The notes under the pieces were generated by a model that saw only the letters and a list, made by a program, of their open reading frames with translations, had not been told where the DNA came from and did no database searches. Both the position numbers and the translations under genes were made by a program. From Laribacter hongkongensis DSM 14985 (GTDB taxonomy: Bacteria; Pseudomonadota; Gammaproteobacteria; Burkholderiales; Aquaspirillaceae): a stretch of DNA of 64,000 nucleotides. The DNA is taken from contig NZ_AUHR01000002.1 in assembly GCF_000423285.1 (NCBI RefSeq), positions 1 through 64,000 of the forward strand, given 5' to 3'. Position 1 is the first letter of the stretch. Each line of letters opens with the position of its first letter. Below, piece by piece: positions 41,248 to 50,083 of this stretch.

Positions 41248-44200
41248 TCATCGCCGGCCGGTGTTGCTGCCTGCCTGCAGCCGGAGATCAGCCCAGGCTT
41301 TTTCCAGCCGTTTCACCGATACCGGGAACGGCGTTTTCAGCTCCTGCGCAAACAGGCTGACGCGCAGTTCCTCGATCAGCCAGCGGAAGTCGCGCAGCAC
41401 CTGCGGTGCGCCTTCGCGCGCGTCCAGCTCGGCCACCTTGTCGGCCCAGCGTTGCCACAGGGCGGCCACCTCGGCGCCGCGCTGGCCGTCACGCTGGCTG
41501 TTGCTGGCGTACTTGTCCATGCGCAGCTGCTTGGCTTTCAGGTAGCGCGGCAGGTTCGGCAGCTGTGCCCACGGCGTGGCGGCCAGAAAACCCGGATACA
41601 CCAGCGCGCGGATTTCCGGGCCGAGCTTCGGGCCCAGCCGGTGCTTGTCGGCCATCTGCGTGGTTCTGGTGTATTCGGCGGCAATCGCGGTCAGGTATTG
41701 CGTGACGGCCTGCGTGACGGCCGGCAGGCGCGTGCGAGCGCGCTTTTTCTGCTCGTCGAAGGCTTTCTGGCTGCGCGGTGCGTCGTCGTCGCCGATAAAG
41801 GCGCGGTCGCAGATGCAGGCCACCGCGTCGTCCAGCAGCGCGTCGGCGCTGGCGACACCGCGCAGTTGCAGGGCGATCTGGGTAAAGCCCGGCAGCCCTT
41901 TGGCGAGCTGCTTCATGTGTTCCTTCAGCTCGCGGCGCAACAGGCGCACTACTCCTTGCCGGTGGGCGGCGCAGGCTTTTTCCGGCGTGTCGAACAGGCG
42001 CAGGGCCACCCGGTCTTCCTCGCAGGCCAGCGCCGGATAGCCGGTCAGCTGCTGGCGCCCGCGGGCGAACTGGATGCTTTCGGGCAGGTTGCCCACGTCC
42101 CAGCCCTGCACGTCGTCACGCTCGAATTCGTGGGTGCTGTCGCGGAAGGTGAGTTCGGCGGCGGTGCCGAACTGCTTTTGCAGGGTGACGAGGTCGCGCC
42201 CCATGCCCAGCTCCTGCCGCCCGTCGTCGAGCACGCGCAGGTTCATGCGTGCATGGGCCGGCAGCTCGGCGGTCTCGAAGGCTGCCGGGTCGACTTCCAC
42301 CCCACCGGTTTCGCGCAGGATGAAGCGTGCCAGCTGCGGGCCGACCGGCTGGTCCTGTCGCGGGCCGGTCGACAGGAAACGGGTAACGAAATCCGGCACC
42401 GGCACACAGGCACGGCGGATCTGTTTGGGCAGCGCCTTGATCAGCAGGGCGAGCTTTTCGCGGATCATCCCCGGCACCAGCCACTCCAGCCGGGCCGGTT
42501 CCAGCCGGTTGAGGATGGCCAGCGGCACGTCGACCGTCACGCCGTCGAGCGGGTGGTTCGGCTCGAAGCGGTAGCCCAGGCGCAGGCGGCCATCCGGCGT
42601 GTCCAGCCATTCGGGGAACTGTTCTTCGGTGATGTGTTCCGCCGCGTGCTGCATCAGGTAGTCGCGATCGAGGAACAGCAGTTTCGGGTCGGCTTTTTCC
42701 GCGCCTTCCCGCCAGGCGTCAAAGCTGCGGGCGTCGCAGATGTCGGCCGGAATTCGCTCGTCGTAGAAGGCGACCAGGGTTTCCTCGTCCACCAGCACGT
42801 CCTGGCGGCGCGCCTTGTGTTCGAGTTCTTCCACTTCGCGGATCAGGCGCTGGTTGTGGCGGAAAAACGGTGCCTGCGTGTGCAGCTGGCCGTTGGCCAG
42901 TGCCTCGCGGACAAAGATCTGCCGCGCTTCGGTGGCGTCGATGCGGCCGTAGCTGACGGTGCGGCGCGGCACGATATTGAGGCCGTACAGCGTCACGCGC
43001 TCGCTGGCGACCACTTCGCCGCGGGCTTTTTCCCAGTGCGGCTCGAAGTAGTGGCGCTTCACCAGATGCATCGCCAGGGGCTCAATCCATTCCGGCTCGA
43101 TCCTGGCCACCGTGCGCGCATACAGGCGGCTGGTTTCGGTCAGTTCGCCTGCCACCAGCCATTTCGGCTTGCTCTTTTTCAGGCCGGAACCGGGGAAGAC
43201 ATGGAAATGGATGCCGCGGGCGCCGAGGTAGTCGTCGCCTTCCATCGACTTCATGCCGAGGTTGCCCAGAAGGCCGGTCAGCAGTGCCTTGTGCAGTTGC
43301 TCGAAGGTGGCCGGGGTCTGGTTTTCGCGCAGTTCGAGGTCGTGGGCGATCTGCGCCAGCTGGCCATGCAGTTCGCGCCATTCGCGCAGGCGCAGGTGCG
43401 ACAGGAAATGGCTGTGGCACAGCTCGACCAGCTGGCGGTTGGATTTCTTGTGCTTGAGCGCGTCGTCAAAGAAATCCCACAGCGCCAGAAAACCGAGAAA
43501 GTCCGATCGTTCGTCGGCAAAGCGAGTCTGCGCGCGTTCGGCTGCCTCGCGGGCATCGAAGGGGCGTTCGCGCGGGTCCTGGATCGACAGCGCCGACACC
43601 AGCACCAGCATTTCGCGCAGGCAGTGGTAGTCACGCGCTGCCAGCAGCATGCGGCCGATTTTCGGGTCGACCGGGATGCGGGCCAGCTCGCGGCCCAGCG
43701 GGGTGAGTTCGCCGCGCTCGCTGACCGCGCCGAGTTCGTGCAGCACGTCGTAGCCGTCGGCGATCAGGCGTGCCGATGGCGGGTCAATAAAGGGGAATTC
43801 GACCACCGCCCCCAGCCGCAGCGATGCCATGCGCAGGATGACGGCGGCGAGGTTGGAGCGGACGATTTCCGGGTCGGTAAAGGCCGGGCGGGCGTTGAAG
43901 TCGTCTTCGGCATACAGGCGGATGCACACGCCGGCGGCGACCCGGCCGCAGCGGCCGGCACGCTGGCGGGCGGCGGCCTGCGAGATTTTTTCCACCAGCA
44001 GCTGTTCGACCTTGGCGCGCGGGCTGTAGCGTTTGATGCGGGCCAGGCCGGTGTCGATGACGTAGCGGATGCCGGGGACGGTGAGCGAGGTTTCGGCGAC
44101 GTTGGTCGCCAGCACGATGCGCCGGCCGTTGCCGCCCTTGAAAATGCGGTTCTGCTCTTCGTTGGACAGGCGGGCAAACAGCGGCAGCACTTCGTAGCGC

Positions 44201-45147
44201 ACGGTGAGCCGCGCCTTGCGCAGCGCCTCGGCGGTGTCGCGGATTTCGCGCTCGCCGGGCAGGAACACCAGAATGTCACCGGAGCCGAGGCGGGCCAGTT
44301 CGTCGACGGCATCGACAATGGCGTCTTCCATGGCGAGGTCGCGGTCGTCTTCATCCTTTTCGCCCAGCGCCCGGTAGCGGACTTCGACCGGGTAGGTGCG
44401 GCCGGACACTTCGATGACCGGGGCGCCGTTGAAGTGGCGGCTGAAGCGTTCGGCGTCGATGGTGGCCGAGGTGATGATGATCTTGAGGTCGGGCCGGCGC
44501 GGCAGCAGCTGGCGCAGGTAGCCGAGCAGGAAGTCGATGTTGAGGCTGCGTTCGTGCGCCTCGTCGATGATGAGGGTGTCGTAGGCTTCGAGGTAGCGGT
44601 CGGTCTGGGTTTCCGCCAGCAGGATGCCGTCGGTCATCAGCTTGATGAAGCTCTGGTCGGAGGTGCGGTCGGTAAAGCGCACCTTGAAGCCGACGCCCTG
44701 GCCGATCTGCGTGCCCAGTTCTTCGGCAATGCGGCTGGCCACCGAACGCGCCGCCAGCCGGCGGGGCTGGGTGTGGCCGATCAAGCCGCGGGTACCGCGG
44801 CCGAGTTGCAGGCACAGCTTGGGCAGCTGGGTGGTCTTGCCCGAGCCGGTTTCGCCGCAGACGATGACGACCTGGTTGGCGTCGATGGCAGCCAGCAGTT
44901 CGTCCCGCTTCTGGTTGACCGGCAGGGCCTCGTCAAACGCGGGCACCGGCAGGCGCTCGCGTCGTGCAGCCACTTTGTCGGCCGATGCCTGTGCGGCAGC
45001 CAGGAGCTGCGCGGCCAGCCGGTCAGCCGGCTTGCCGGCCTTGATCCGCTCCGCAAGTTCGCGCCGCCGGCGCAGAAGGGCGTGGCGGTCGCGGACCAGG
45101 CAACGGGTCAGCAGGGCATCGATCGGGGCAAGCAGGTCGCGGGACAT
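41248..45147 (-). CDS. hrpA: ATP-dependent RNA helicase HrpA
   Basis: HrpA is a large DEAH/RHA helicase that rescues collided or stalled ribosomes and processes some mRNAs. The protein has 1299 residues from the ATG at 45147 (1303 from a GTG at 45159), matching E. coli HrpA (1300). It shows Walker A GETGSGKTTQLPK near residue 85, IIDEAHERSLNI, SATIDAERF, and VATNVAETSLTVPGIRYVID. Arg-rich QRAGRCGRV (motif VI) is followed by the HA2, OB and DUF3418 C-terminal parts. An antisense frame of similar length is a high-GC shadow. Confidence 0.96.
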   Translation of the reverse strand: MSRDLLAPIDALLTRCLVRDRHALLRRRRELAERIKAGKPADRLAAQLLAAAQASADKVAARRERLPVPAFDEALPVNQKRDELLAAIDANQVVIVCGETGSGKTTQLPKLCLQLGRGTRGLIGHTQPRRLAARSVASRIAEELGTQIGQGVGFKVRFTDRTSDQSFIKLMTDGILLAETQTDRYLEAYDTLIIDEAHERSLNIDFLLGYLRQLLPRRPDLKIIITSATIDAERFSRHFNGAPVIEVSGRTYPVEVRYRALGEKDEDDRDLAMEDAIVDAVDELARLGSGDILVFLPGEREIRDTAEALRKARLTVRYEVLPLFARLSNEEQNRIFKGGNGRRIVLATNVAETSLTVPGIRYVIDTGLARIKRYSPRAKVEQLLVEKISQAAARQRAGRCGRVAAGVCIRLYAEDDFNARPAFTDPEIVRSNLAAVILRMASLRLGAVVEFPFIDPPSARLIADGYDVLHELGAVSERGELTPLGRELARIPVDPKIGRMLLAARDYHCLREMLVLVSALSIQDPRERPFDAREAAERAQTRFADERSDFLGFLALWDFFDDALKHKKSNRQLVELCHSHFLSHLRLREWRELHGQLAQIAHDLELRENQTPATFEQLHKALLTGLLGNLGMKSMEGDDYLGARGIHFHVFPGSGLKKSKPKWLVAGELTETSRLYARTVARIEPEWIEPLAMHLVKRHYFEPHWEKARGEVVASERVTLYGLNIVPRRTVSYGRIDATEARQIFVREALANGQLHTQAPFFRHNQRLIREVEELEHKARRQDVLVDEETLVAFYDERIPADICDARSFDAWREGAEKADPKLLFLDRDYLMQHAAEHITEEQFPEWLDTPDGRLRLGYRFEPNHPLDGVTVDVPLAILNRLEPARLEWLVPGMIREKLALLIKALPKQIRRACVPVPDFVTRFLSTGPRQDQPVGPQLARFILRETGGVEVDPAAFETAELPAHARMNLRVLDDGRQELGMGRDLVTLQKQFGTAAELTFRDSTHEFERDDVQGWDVGNLPESIQFARGRQQLTGYPALACEEDRVALRLFDTPEKACAAHRQGVVRLLRRELKEHMKQLAKGLPGFTQIALQLRGVASADALLDDAVACICDRAFIGDDDAPRSQKAFDEQKKRARTRLPAVTQAVTQYLTAIAAEYTRTTQMADKHRLGPKLGPEIRALVYPGFLAATPWAQLPNLPRYLKAKQLRMDKYASNSQRDGQRGAEVAALWQRWADKVAELDAREGAPQVLRDFRWLIEELRVSLFAQELKTPFPVSVKRLEKAWADLRLQAGSNTGRR

Positions 45148-45204
45148 CGGCGGCGGCACAGGGCAAAAAACGCGCGATTATACGCCGCCTTGTGCCGGAG
45201 CCGG

Positions 45205-45879
45205 TCAGGCTGACGCCATGGCATTGAGCCGTTCAGCCAGTTTGCGGTCGGAAAGGGCGGTCAGGTACAGCCGCACGAGGTCGGCCAGCGTGACCACTTC
45301 GAGCTTGTCGTAGATGTTGGCGCGGTGGGCTTCGACCGTGCGCGGCGACAGTTCCAGCAAATGGGCGATTTCCCGGCTGGACATGCCGTCGACGATGTAG
45401 CGGACGATCTCCAGTTCGCGCTTGGACAGGCGGGTGAGACGTTCTTCCACTTCGCGCGTCTGCGCCTGCTTGGTGTGACGGCGGATGCTTTCCTGCACGG
45501 CGTGGCGCACGGCGGATACCAGCGCCAGTTCGTCGATCGGCTTGGTCAGGAAATCGATGGCGCCGGCGCGGAAGGCGTGGCTGCACTGCTGCACGTCGCC
45601 GTGCCCGGTCAGGAAGATGATCGGGATGTCGAAGTCGGCCGCAGCCAGTTCGTGTTGCAGCTCCAGTCCGCCCATGCCGGGCATGCGCAGGTCCAGCACC
45701 AGACAGGCGATCTGGCCTGGCTGGTAGGTCTGGAGGAAGTGGCGGGCCGAATCGAACGGCTGGGCGGTGATACCGTGCGAACGCAACAGCAGGACGACCG
45801 AGTCGAGCACGGCCGGGTCGTCGTCGACCACGTAGACGGTCGGGTCAAGCTGCTGTCGGGGAGGCATCGGATGGGACAT
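45205..45879 (-). CDS. FixJ-family two-component response regulator
   Basis: The 224-residue protein has a receiver domain (VYVVDDDPAVLDSVVLLL, phospho-acceptor Asp in LVLDLRMPGMGG, FLTGHGDVQ, and Lys in DFLTKPID). A LuxR-type HTH (about residues 145-205) follows: LSKRELEIVRYIVDGMSSR and LSPRTVEAHRANIYDKL. This is the FixJ/TodT arrangement. The ATG at 45879 lies 35 bases inside the 3' end of the kinase gene, so the pair is translationally coupled. The target genes are unknown. Confidence 0.92.
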   Translation of the reverse strand: MSHPMPPRQQLDPTVYVVDDDPAVLDSVVLLLRSHGITAQPFDSARHFLQTYQPGQIACLVLDLRMPGMGGLELQHELAAADFDIPIIFLTGHGDVQQCSHAFRAGAIDFLTKPIDELALVSAVRHAVQESIRRHTKQAQTREVEERLTRLSKRELEIVRYIVDGMSSREIAHLLELSPRTVEAHRANIYDKLEVVTLADLVRLYLTALSDRKLAERLNAMASA

Positions 45880-48085
45880 GGCGGGATTCCACTGAAGACG
45901 GAGTGTTGAGCGGCAGCTCGATCGTGAACACGGCACCACCGGCGGCCTGGTTGGCCGCACGGATGCGGCCGCCGAACGACTCGATGATGGTCTGGCAGAT
46001 GGTCAGGCCCAGACCCATGCCTGAGGATTTGGTCGTGTAGAACGGTTCGAACATGCGGTCGGCATGTTCGCCCAAACCGCAGCCATTGTCACTAATCGTC
46101 AGGCGAACGTGCTGTTCTGCATGGCTGGTGGCAAGGTGGATGCGTCCCCACGGCGCCACGGTCTGGATGGCATCCAGCGCATTGCGCAAAAGGTTGAGCA
46201 CGACCTGCTCGAGCTGGATGGCATCGGCGATGATCGGCGGCAGATCGTGGCTGAGCGCGGTATCCACCGTGACTTCGTGGCGGCGCACGTCGTATTCGGC
46301 CAGTGCCAGCACGTCCTTGACGACCTGGTTCAGGTCGACCGGCGCCAGGTGGATGGGCTGGCGGGCCACGAAGGCGCGCAGGCGCTTGAGGATTTCGCCG
46401 GCACGCTGGGCCTGGGTGGCCGTGGCCGACAGCGCATGCCGCAGCGTCGGAAAATCCGGCTCGTCTTCTTCGATGAGGCGCAGGCAGGCCTGGTTGTAGT
46501 TGACGATGGCTGCAAGCGGCTGGTTGAGTTCGTGGGCGATGCCGCTGGCCATTTCGCCCATGGTGTGCAGGCGCGCCACATGCGCCAGATGGGCCTCGTG
46601 CTCGTGCAGGCGCCGCTCGCTTTCTTCCAGTGCCTGACGTGCCCGCTGGCGGACCGGGCCCATGTTGCGGAAGGCGAACACACCGCCGATTACCTGGCTG
46701 TTGGGATCGAACAGTGGCGAAATGTTGCCTTCAAGCAGGATTTCCTCGCCACCGGGATGCAGCAGCAGGCTGTTGTCGGCGAGGTCGATGGCATGTCCGC
46801 TGCGCAGGCAGAGCCTGAACGGATTGGCGGGCAGGCTCTGGGCGAAGTCGTAGCGCAGCCGCACTACCTGGTCGATCTGCTTGCCGATGGCTGCACTGGC
46901 CGACACGCCGGTCAGGGAGGCTGCCATCGGATTGATGAAGTCGATGCGCTGCGACAGGCCGAAGGTAATGACACCATCGTTGATGGCCTGCAACGTGACG
47001 CTGGCCCGTTCGCGGCTGGTGTAGAGCTCGGCAGCTGCCAGCCGTCGCTGTTCTGCGGTTTCGCGGCGCTGGATCAGCCAGGCCGTCAGCAGGGCGGTCA
47101 GCAGCAGGCCGGCGGTGGCGATCAGGGCAAACAGCGACAGGTTGAGGTCGCGCAGGACAATGTCGCGCTGGATGTCGAGGGTGAAGGGCTGGTAGTTGGA
47201 TGCCAGCGTGCGGCTGAACTGCAGGTCGCCCGTGATCGGTGGCACCCGTTCGCCGCGGTTGTCGAAAATCAGCGGCGGAGCGGTATTGCTGCCGGGCCGG
47301 CGGTAATACAGGCGGACCCGGCTGGGCAGTTCTTCCAGATCCAGTTGCGACAGCAGCCGGTGGGTGTCGATCACCAGCAGGATGGCGAAATTGCTGGAGG
47401 CATTGCTGTACGCCTGCACGTCGCGCAGTTTCAGGGGCAGGCTGACTGCGTAACCGGGCTTGCCGTTGAACAGCCGGTAGGGTGGCGAAGCCACCACCCG
47501 GCCGTGGGCCAGCGACTGGCTGAGGGCCGAGCGCAGGGGGCGGGACTCCAGTGCATCCAGTCCGAGCGCTGATCCTGGCAACACGCGGGGAGGTGCGACA
47601 AAGATGACCGGCAGGTATTGCGGCCGGCGGGGCGACACCTGCCAGTTGCCGTCAACGTAATCACGGATGGTCAGGGCGGAGCCGGCGCTTTGGGCCAGGT
47701 CACGTTCGAAGGCCGGTCGCTGGGCGTGGTCCACCCGTTGCAGGACATCAATGGCAAAGAGATGCGGGTACTGTTCCAGCAGGGTGCCGGTAAAGGTGTT
47801 GATGTCCCGGTAATTGAGGCCGTCAAAGGTGGAAAACAGGGCGGCCAGGCTGTTGAGGGCGGCTTCGTTCTGGTCAAAACGCTGGGAAACCTGCTGGTAC
47901 AGCGCTTCGCTGTCGTGCATGAAACCGCGTTCGAGCCTGGCGTGTTCATTGCGGTACCAGCTCCACAATGCCACGCACTCGAACAGCAGGAAGAACAGCA
48001 CGACCAGCCCGACATCCCGGCGGGACAACACCCGGTATCCGCGCAAACCGGCGGGCTGGGGTGAGGTCTCGGTGTCGGTGTTCAT
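45845..48085 (-). CDS. CHASE-domain sensor histidine kinase
   Basis: The 746-residue membrane kinase has a first membrane segment at about residues 26-46 (VGLVVLFFLLFECVALW). A periplasmic CHASE-type sensor with SLAALFSTFDGLNYRDINTF (to about 320) and a second membrane segment (SLFALIATAGLLLTALLTAW) follow. Then come a PAS domain (AINDGVITFGLSQRIDFINP), the H-box MGEMASGIAHELNQPLAAI and a HATPase domain with NLLRNALDAI, DNGCGLG and GMGLGLTICQTI. This is the DctB/FixL-like HPK4 group. CHASE domains bind small extracellular ligands, but the ligand is unknown. The ATG at 48085 or one at 48118 could start it; no strong ribosome site is visible. Confidence 0.92.
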   Translation of the reverse strand: MNTDTETSPQPAGLRGYRVLSRRDVGLVVLFFLLFECVALWSWYRNEHARLERGFMHDSEALYQQVSQRFDQNEAALNSLAALFSTFDGLNYRDINTFTGTLLEQYPHLFAIDVLQRVDHAQRPAFERDLAQSAGSALTIRDYVDGNWQVSPRRPQYLPVIFVAPPRVLPGSALGLDALESRPLRSALSQSLAHGRVVASPPYRLFNGKPGYAVSLPLKLRDVQAYSNASSNFAILLVIDTHRLLSQLDLEELPSRVRLYYRRPGSNTAPPLIFDNRGERVPPITGDLQFSRTLASNYQPFTLDIQRDIVLRDLNLSLFALIATAGLLLTALLTAWLIQRRETAEQRRLAAAELYTSRERASVTLQAINDGVITFGLSQRIDFINPMAASLTGVSASAAIGKQIDQVVRLRYDFAQSLPANPFRLCLRSGHAIDLADNSLLLHPGGEEILLEGNISPLFDPNSQVIGGVFAFRNMGPVRQRARQALEESERRLHEHEAHLAHVARLHTMGEMASGIAHELNQPLAAIVNYNQACLRLIEEDEPDFPTLRHALSATATQAQRAGEILKRLRAFVARQPIHLAPVDLNQVVKDVLALAEYDVRRHEVTVDTALSHDLPPIIADAIQLEQVVLNLLRNALDAIQTVAPWGRIHLATSHAEQHVRLTISDNGCGLGEHADRMFEPFYTTKSSGMGLGLTICQTIIESFGGRIRAANQAAGGAVFTIELPLNTPSSVESRHVPSDASPTAA

Positions 48086-48137
48086 GAATGCGGGTGTGGG
48101 CTGTGATCGCGGGATCATGACATGCGTAAGCCGGATT

Positions 48138-48152
48138 GCACAATTTTTGTGC
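48138..48152. promoter_or_regulatory. Inverted repeat upstream of the sensor kinase gene
   Basis: GCACAA-TTT-TTGTGC is a perfect six-base dyad 53 bases upstream of the kinase start codon. It may be an operator for this gene or its divergent neighbour. Confidence 0.35.
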
Positions 48153-48327
48153 GGTGTTTGCCTGGCGTCCGGGCCGGCTGTGGCGGGAGGGGGCAGTGTC
48201 CGGTTTGCTGCTGTCCCTGTCCGCCGGCATGCCGGGCATGGCCCGGGGATGCAGGGCCGGACGCCGGTCCGGCGGTGCATGCCGGTTACGTGCCGGAGAG
48301 GACAGTATGCTAACCTGCAATATCCGT

Positions 48328-48341
48328 CAAACGATCGTTTT
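48328..48341. promoter_or_regulatory. AAAC-N4-GTTT dyad before the alpha/beta hydrolase
   Basis: CAAACGATCGTTTT contains the perfect 12-base palindrome AAACGATCGTTT, ending nine bases before the hydrolase ATG. It has the same arrangement as the dyads at 13199 and 59483-59529. Confidence 0.45.
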
Positions 48342-48349
48342 AAAAGCCG

Positions 48350-49129
48350 ATGCGCCCAGCCCTGCACTTTGCCCACGCCAACAGTTATCCGGCCGGTTGC
48401 TACCGCAAGCTGTTGTCCCGTCTGGACGATGCTTTCGACGTTCATGCCATCGAGCGCATCGGTCATGACCCGCGCTATCCGGTCAGCGACAACTGGCCGC
48501 ACCTCGTTGACGAAATGGAGCAGGCCATTGCCGCCGTCGGTCGCCCGGTCATCGGTGTCGGACATTCTCTAGGCGGGGCGCTGACCGTCATGGTGGCGCT
48601 GAGGCGGCCCGACCTGTTTCGCGGGCTGGTGATCCTGGATTCGCCCCTGATGTCGCCGTGGCGTTCACGCGGATTGTGGGCGGCCAAACGGCTGGGCCGG
48701 ATCGAGGCCATCACGCCGGCCGGCGTGACGCTCCGGCGCCGCGATGCTTTTGACAGCACCGATGCCATGCAGGCGTATTTCGCTGCCAAGCGGCCGTTTT
48801 CCCGTTTTGATCCGGACGTGCTGGCCGACTATGCCCGGCTCGGCAGCGAGCCCAGCGACGGTGGCGTACGGCTGGCCTTCCGGCCGGAAATCGAATACCG
48901 CGTGTACTGCACCCTGCCGCATGTCTGGAGCCGGCTGGCCCGTCCGCTGGCCATGCCTGCGGTCTACGTGGTCGGCCAGCAGACCGACGTGATCAAGCCC
49001 GCAGACCTGCGCTTCATCCGGCGGCGGCTGGGCATGCAGGTGGAGCCAGCGCCTGGCAGCCACCTGTTCCCGCTGGAATATCCGCTGGCGACGGCCGATC
49101 TGGTTACCCGGCTGGCTGCCGGCTGGTAG
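48350..49129 (+). CDS. Alpha/beta hydrolase
   Basis: The 259-residue cytoplasmic protein has LHFAHANSYPAGCYRKL at the N-terminus and the nucleophile elbow GVGHSLGGALT at about residue 70. A likely acidic residue is in VVGQQTDVIKP, and the His is in PGSHLFPLEYP. It belongs to the serine hydrolase fold, but the substrate is not evident; thioesterase- or esterase-like activity is plausible. An AAAC-N4-GTTT palindrome covers the region just before the start, so it may be controlled by a lipid-sensing repressor. It is convergent with the exonuclease gene 16 bases away. Confidence 0.88.
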   Translation: MRPALHFAHANSYPAGCYRKLLSRLDDAFDVHAIERIGHDPRYPVSDNWPHLVDEMEQAIAAVGRPVIGVGHSLGGALTVMVALRRPDLFRGLVILDSPLMSPWRSRGLWAAKRLGRIEAITPAGVTLRRRDAFDSTDAMQAYFAAKRPFSRFDPDVLADYARLGSEPSDGGVRLAFRPEIEYRVYCTLPHVWSRLARPLAMPAVYVVGQQTDVIKPADLRFIRRRLGMQVEPAPGSHLFPLEYPLATADLVTRLAAGW

Positions 49130-49145
49130 GGCGGGGCGTGGCCGG

Positions 49146-49943
49146 TCAGGCTTCGGGCCAGGCAGCAAGGAATGCCGCCCAGTGCGCCTTGCCGGCTTCG
49201 GTACCGATCCAGTCGCGGACCAGGCGGATTTCCGTGGCGTATTCCGCCGGCGTCAGCGAGCCGCGCATCAGCTGGAAACGCAGGTACACCAGATAGGTAT
49301 TGGCGGCATCGGTTTCGCAATAGTCGCGGATGTCGGCCAGCTGCCCGGCCTGGTAGGCCGGCCACACCTGGCTGCCGTCCATGCCGAGCTTGCCCGGAAA
49401 ACCGCAGAGCCTAGCCATGTCGTCCAGCGGGGCATTGGCGCGGGGCTGGTACATCGCCAGCAGGTCCATCAGGTCCTGGTGCCGCTGGTGGTAGCGGCTG
49501 ATGTAGTTGTTCCACTTGAAATCACGGCTGTCGGCAAAATCGCCGTCCCCCATGTCCCAGTAGCGCGGAGCGGTGATGCCGTGGATCAGCGCGCGGTAGT
49601 GCAGGGCTGGCAGGTCGAACCCGCCGCCGTTCCAGCTGACCAGCTGCGGGCTGTAGCGGCCGATCAGGTCGAAAAACGCCGCAATCATGTCCGCTTCGCT
49701 GCTGTCCTGCTCGCCCAGCGTGCCGATCCGCAGCTTGTCGTTGCCCCAGCGCAACACGCAGGAAATGGCCACTACCCGCTGCAAATGGTGCGGCAAAAAG
49801 TCCGAACCGGACTTCGCGCGCTGGCGTTGCAGCGCCCATTCGGCCACGTCGGCGTCCGGCATGTCCGGCGACAGCTGGCGGACTGCGCGCAGTCCGCTGA
49901 TGTCGGGGATGGTCTCGATGTCGAAGGCAAGGACGGGCGACAT
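49146..49943 (-). CDS. PolB-like 3'-5' exonuclease
   Basis: The 265-residue protein is a stand-alone DEDDy-type exonuclease domain (predicted PolB 3'-5' exonuclease family). Motif I is LAFDIETIPD, motif II is VSWNGGGFDLPAL, and motif III is YCETDAANTYLVYL. It probably trims DNA 3' ends, but no role has been fixed for this family. The ATG at 49943 has CGGAG nine bases upstream and gives the expected short N-terminus. Confidence 0.9.
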   Translation of the reverse strand: MSPVLAFDIETIPDISGLRAVRQLSPDMPDADVAEWALQRQRAKSGSDFLPHHLQRVVAISCVLRWGNDKLRIGTLGEQDSSEADMIAAFFDLIGRYSPQLVSWNGGGFDLPALHYRALIHGITAPRYWDMGDGDFADSRDFKWNNYISRYHQRHQDLMDLLAMYQPRANAPLDDMARLCGFPGKLGMDGSQVWPAYQAGQLADIRDYCETDAANTYLVYLRFQLMRGSLTPAEYATEIRLVRDWIGTEAGKAHWAAFLAAWPEA

Positions 49944-50083
49944 GACAAAACTCCGCAAAATGAATGGACGGCATTGTAAACGTCTGCCCCGGCTGCCGCG
50001 CCGCAGCATGACAAATCTTCCGGCAATGCCTATCCAGCAAGTAGTGCTCCCGCATGACAGCGGGGATGACCGGGAGGCAGTGC

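Noticed and set aside
41215-45213. A 1332-codon open frame on the plus strand
   Set aside because: It is antisense to hrpA, whose helicase motifs are unmistakable. The long frame is a by-product of GC-rich codons and its product has no recognisable domain.
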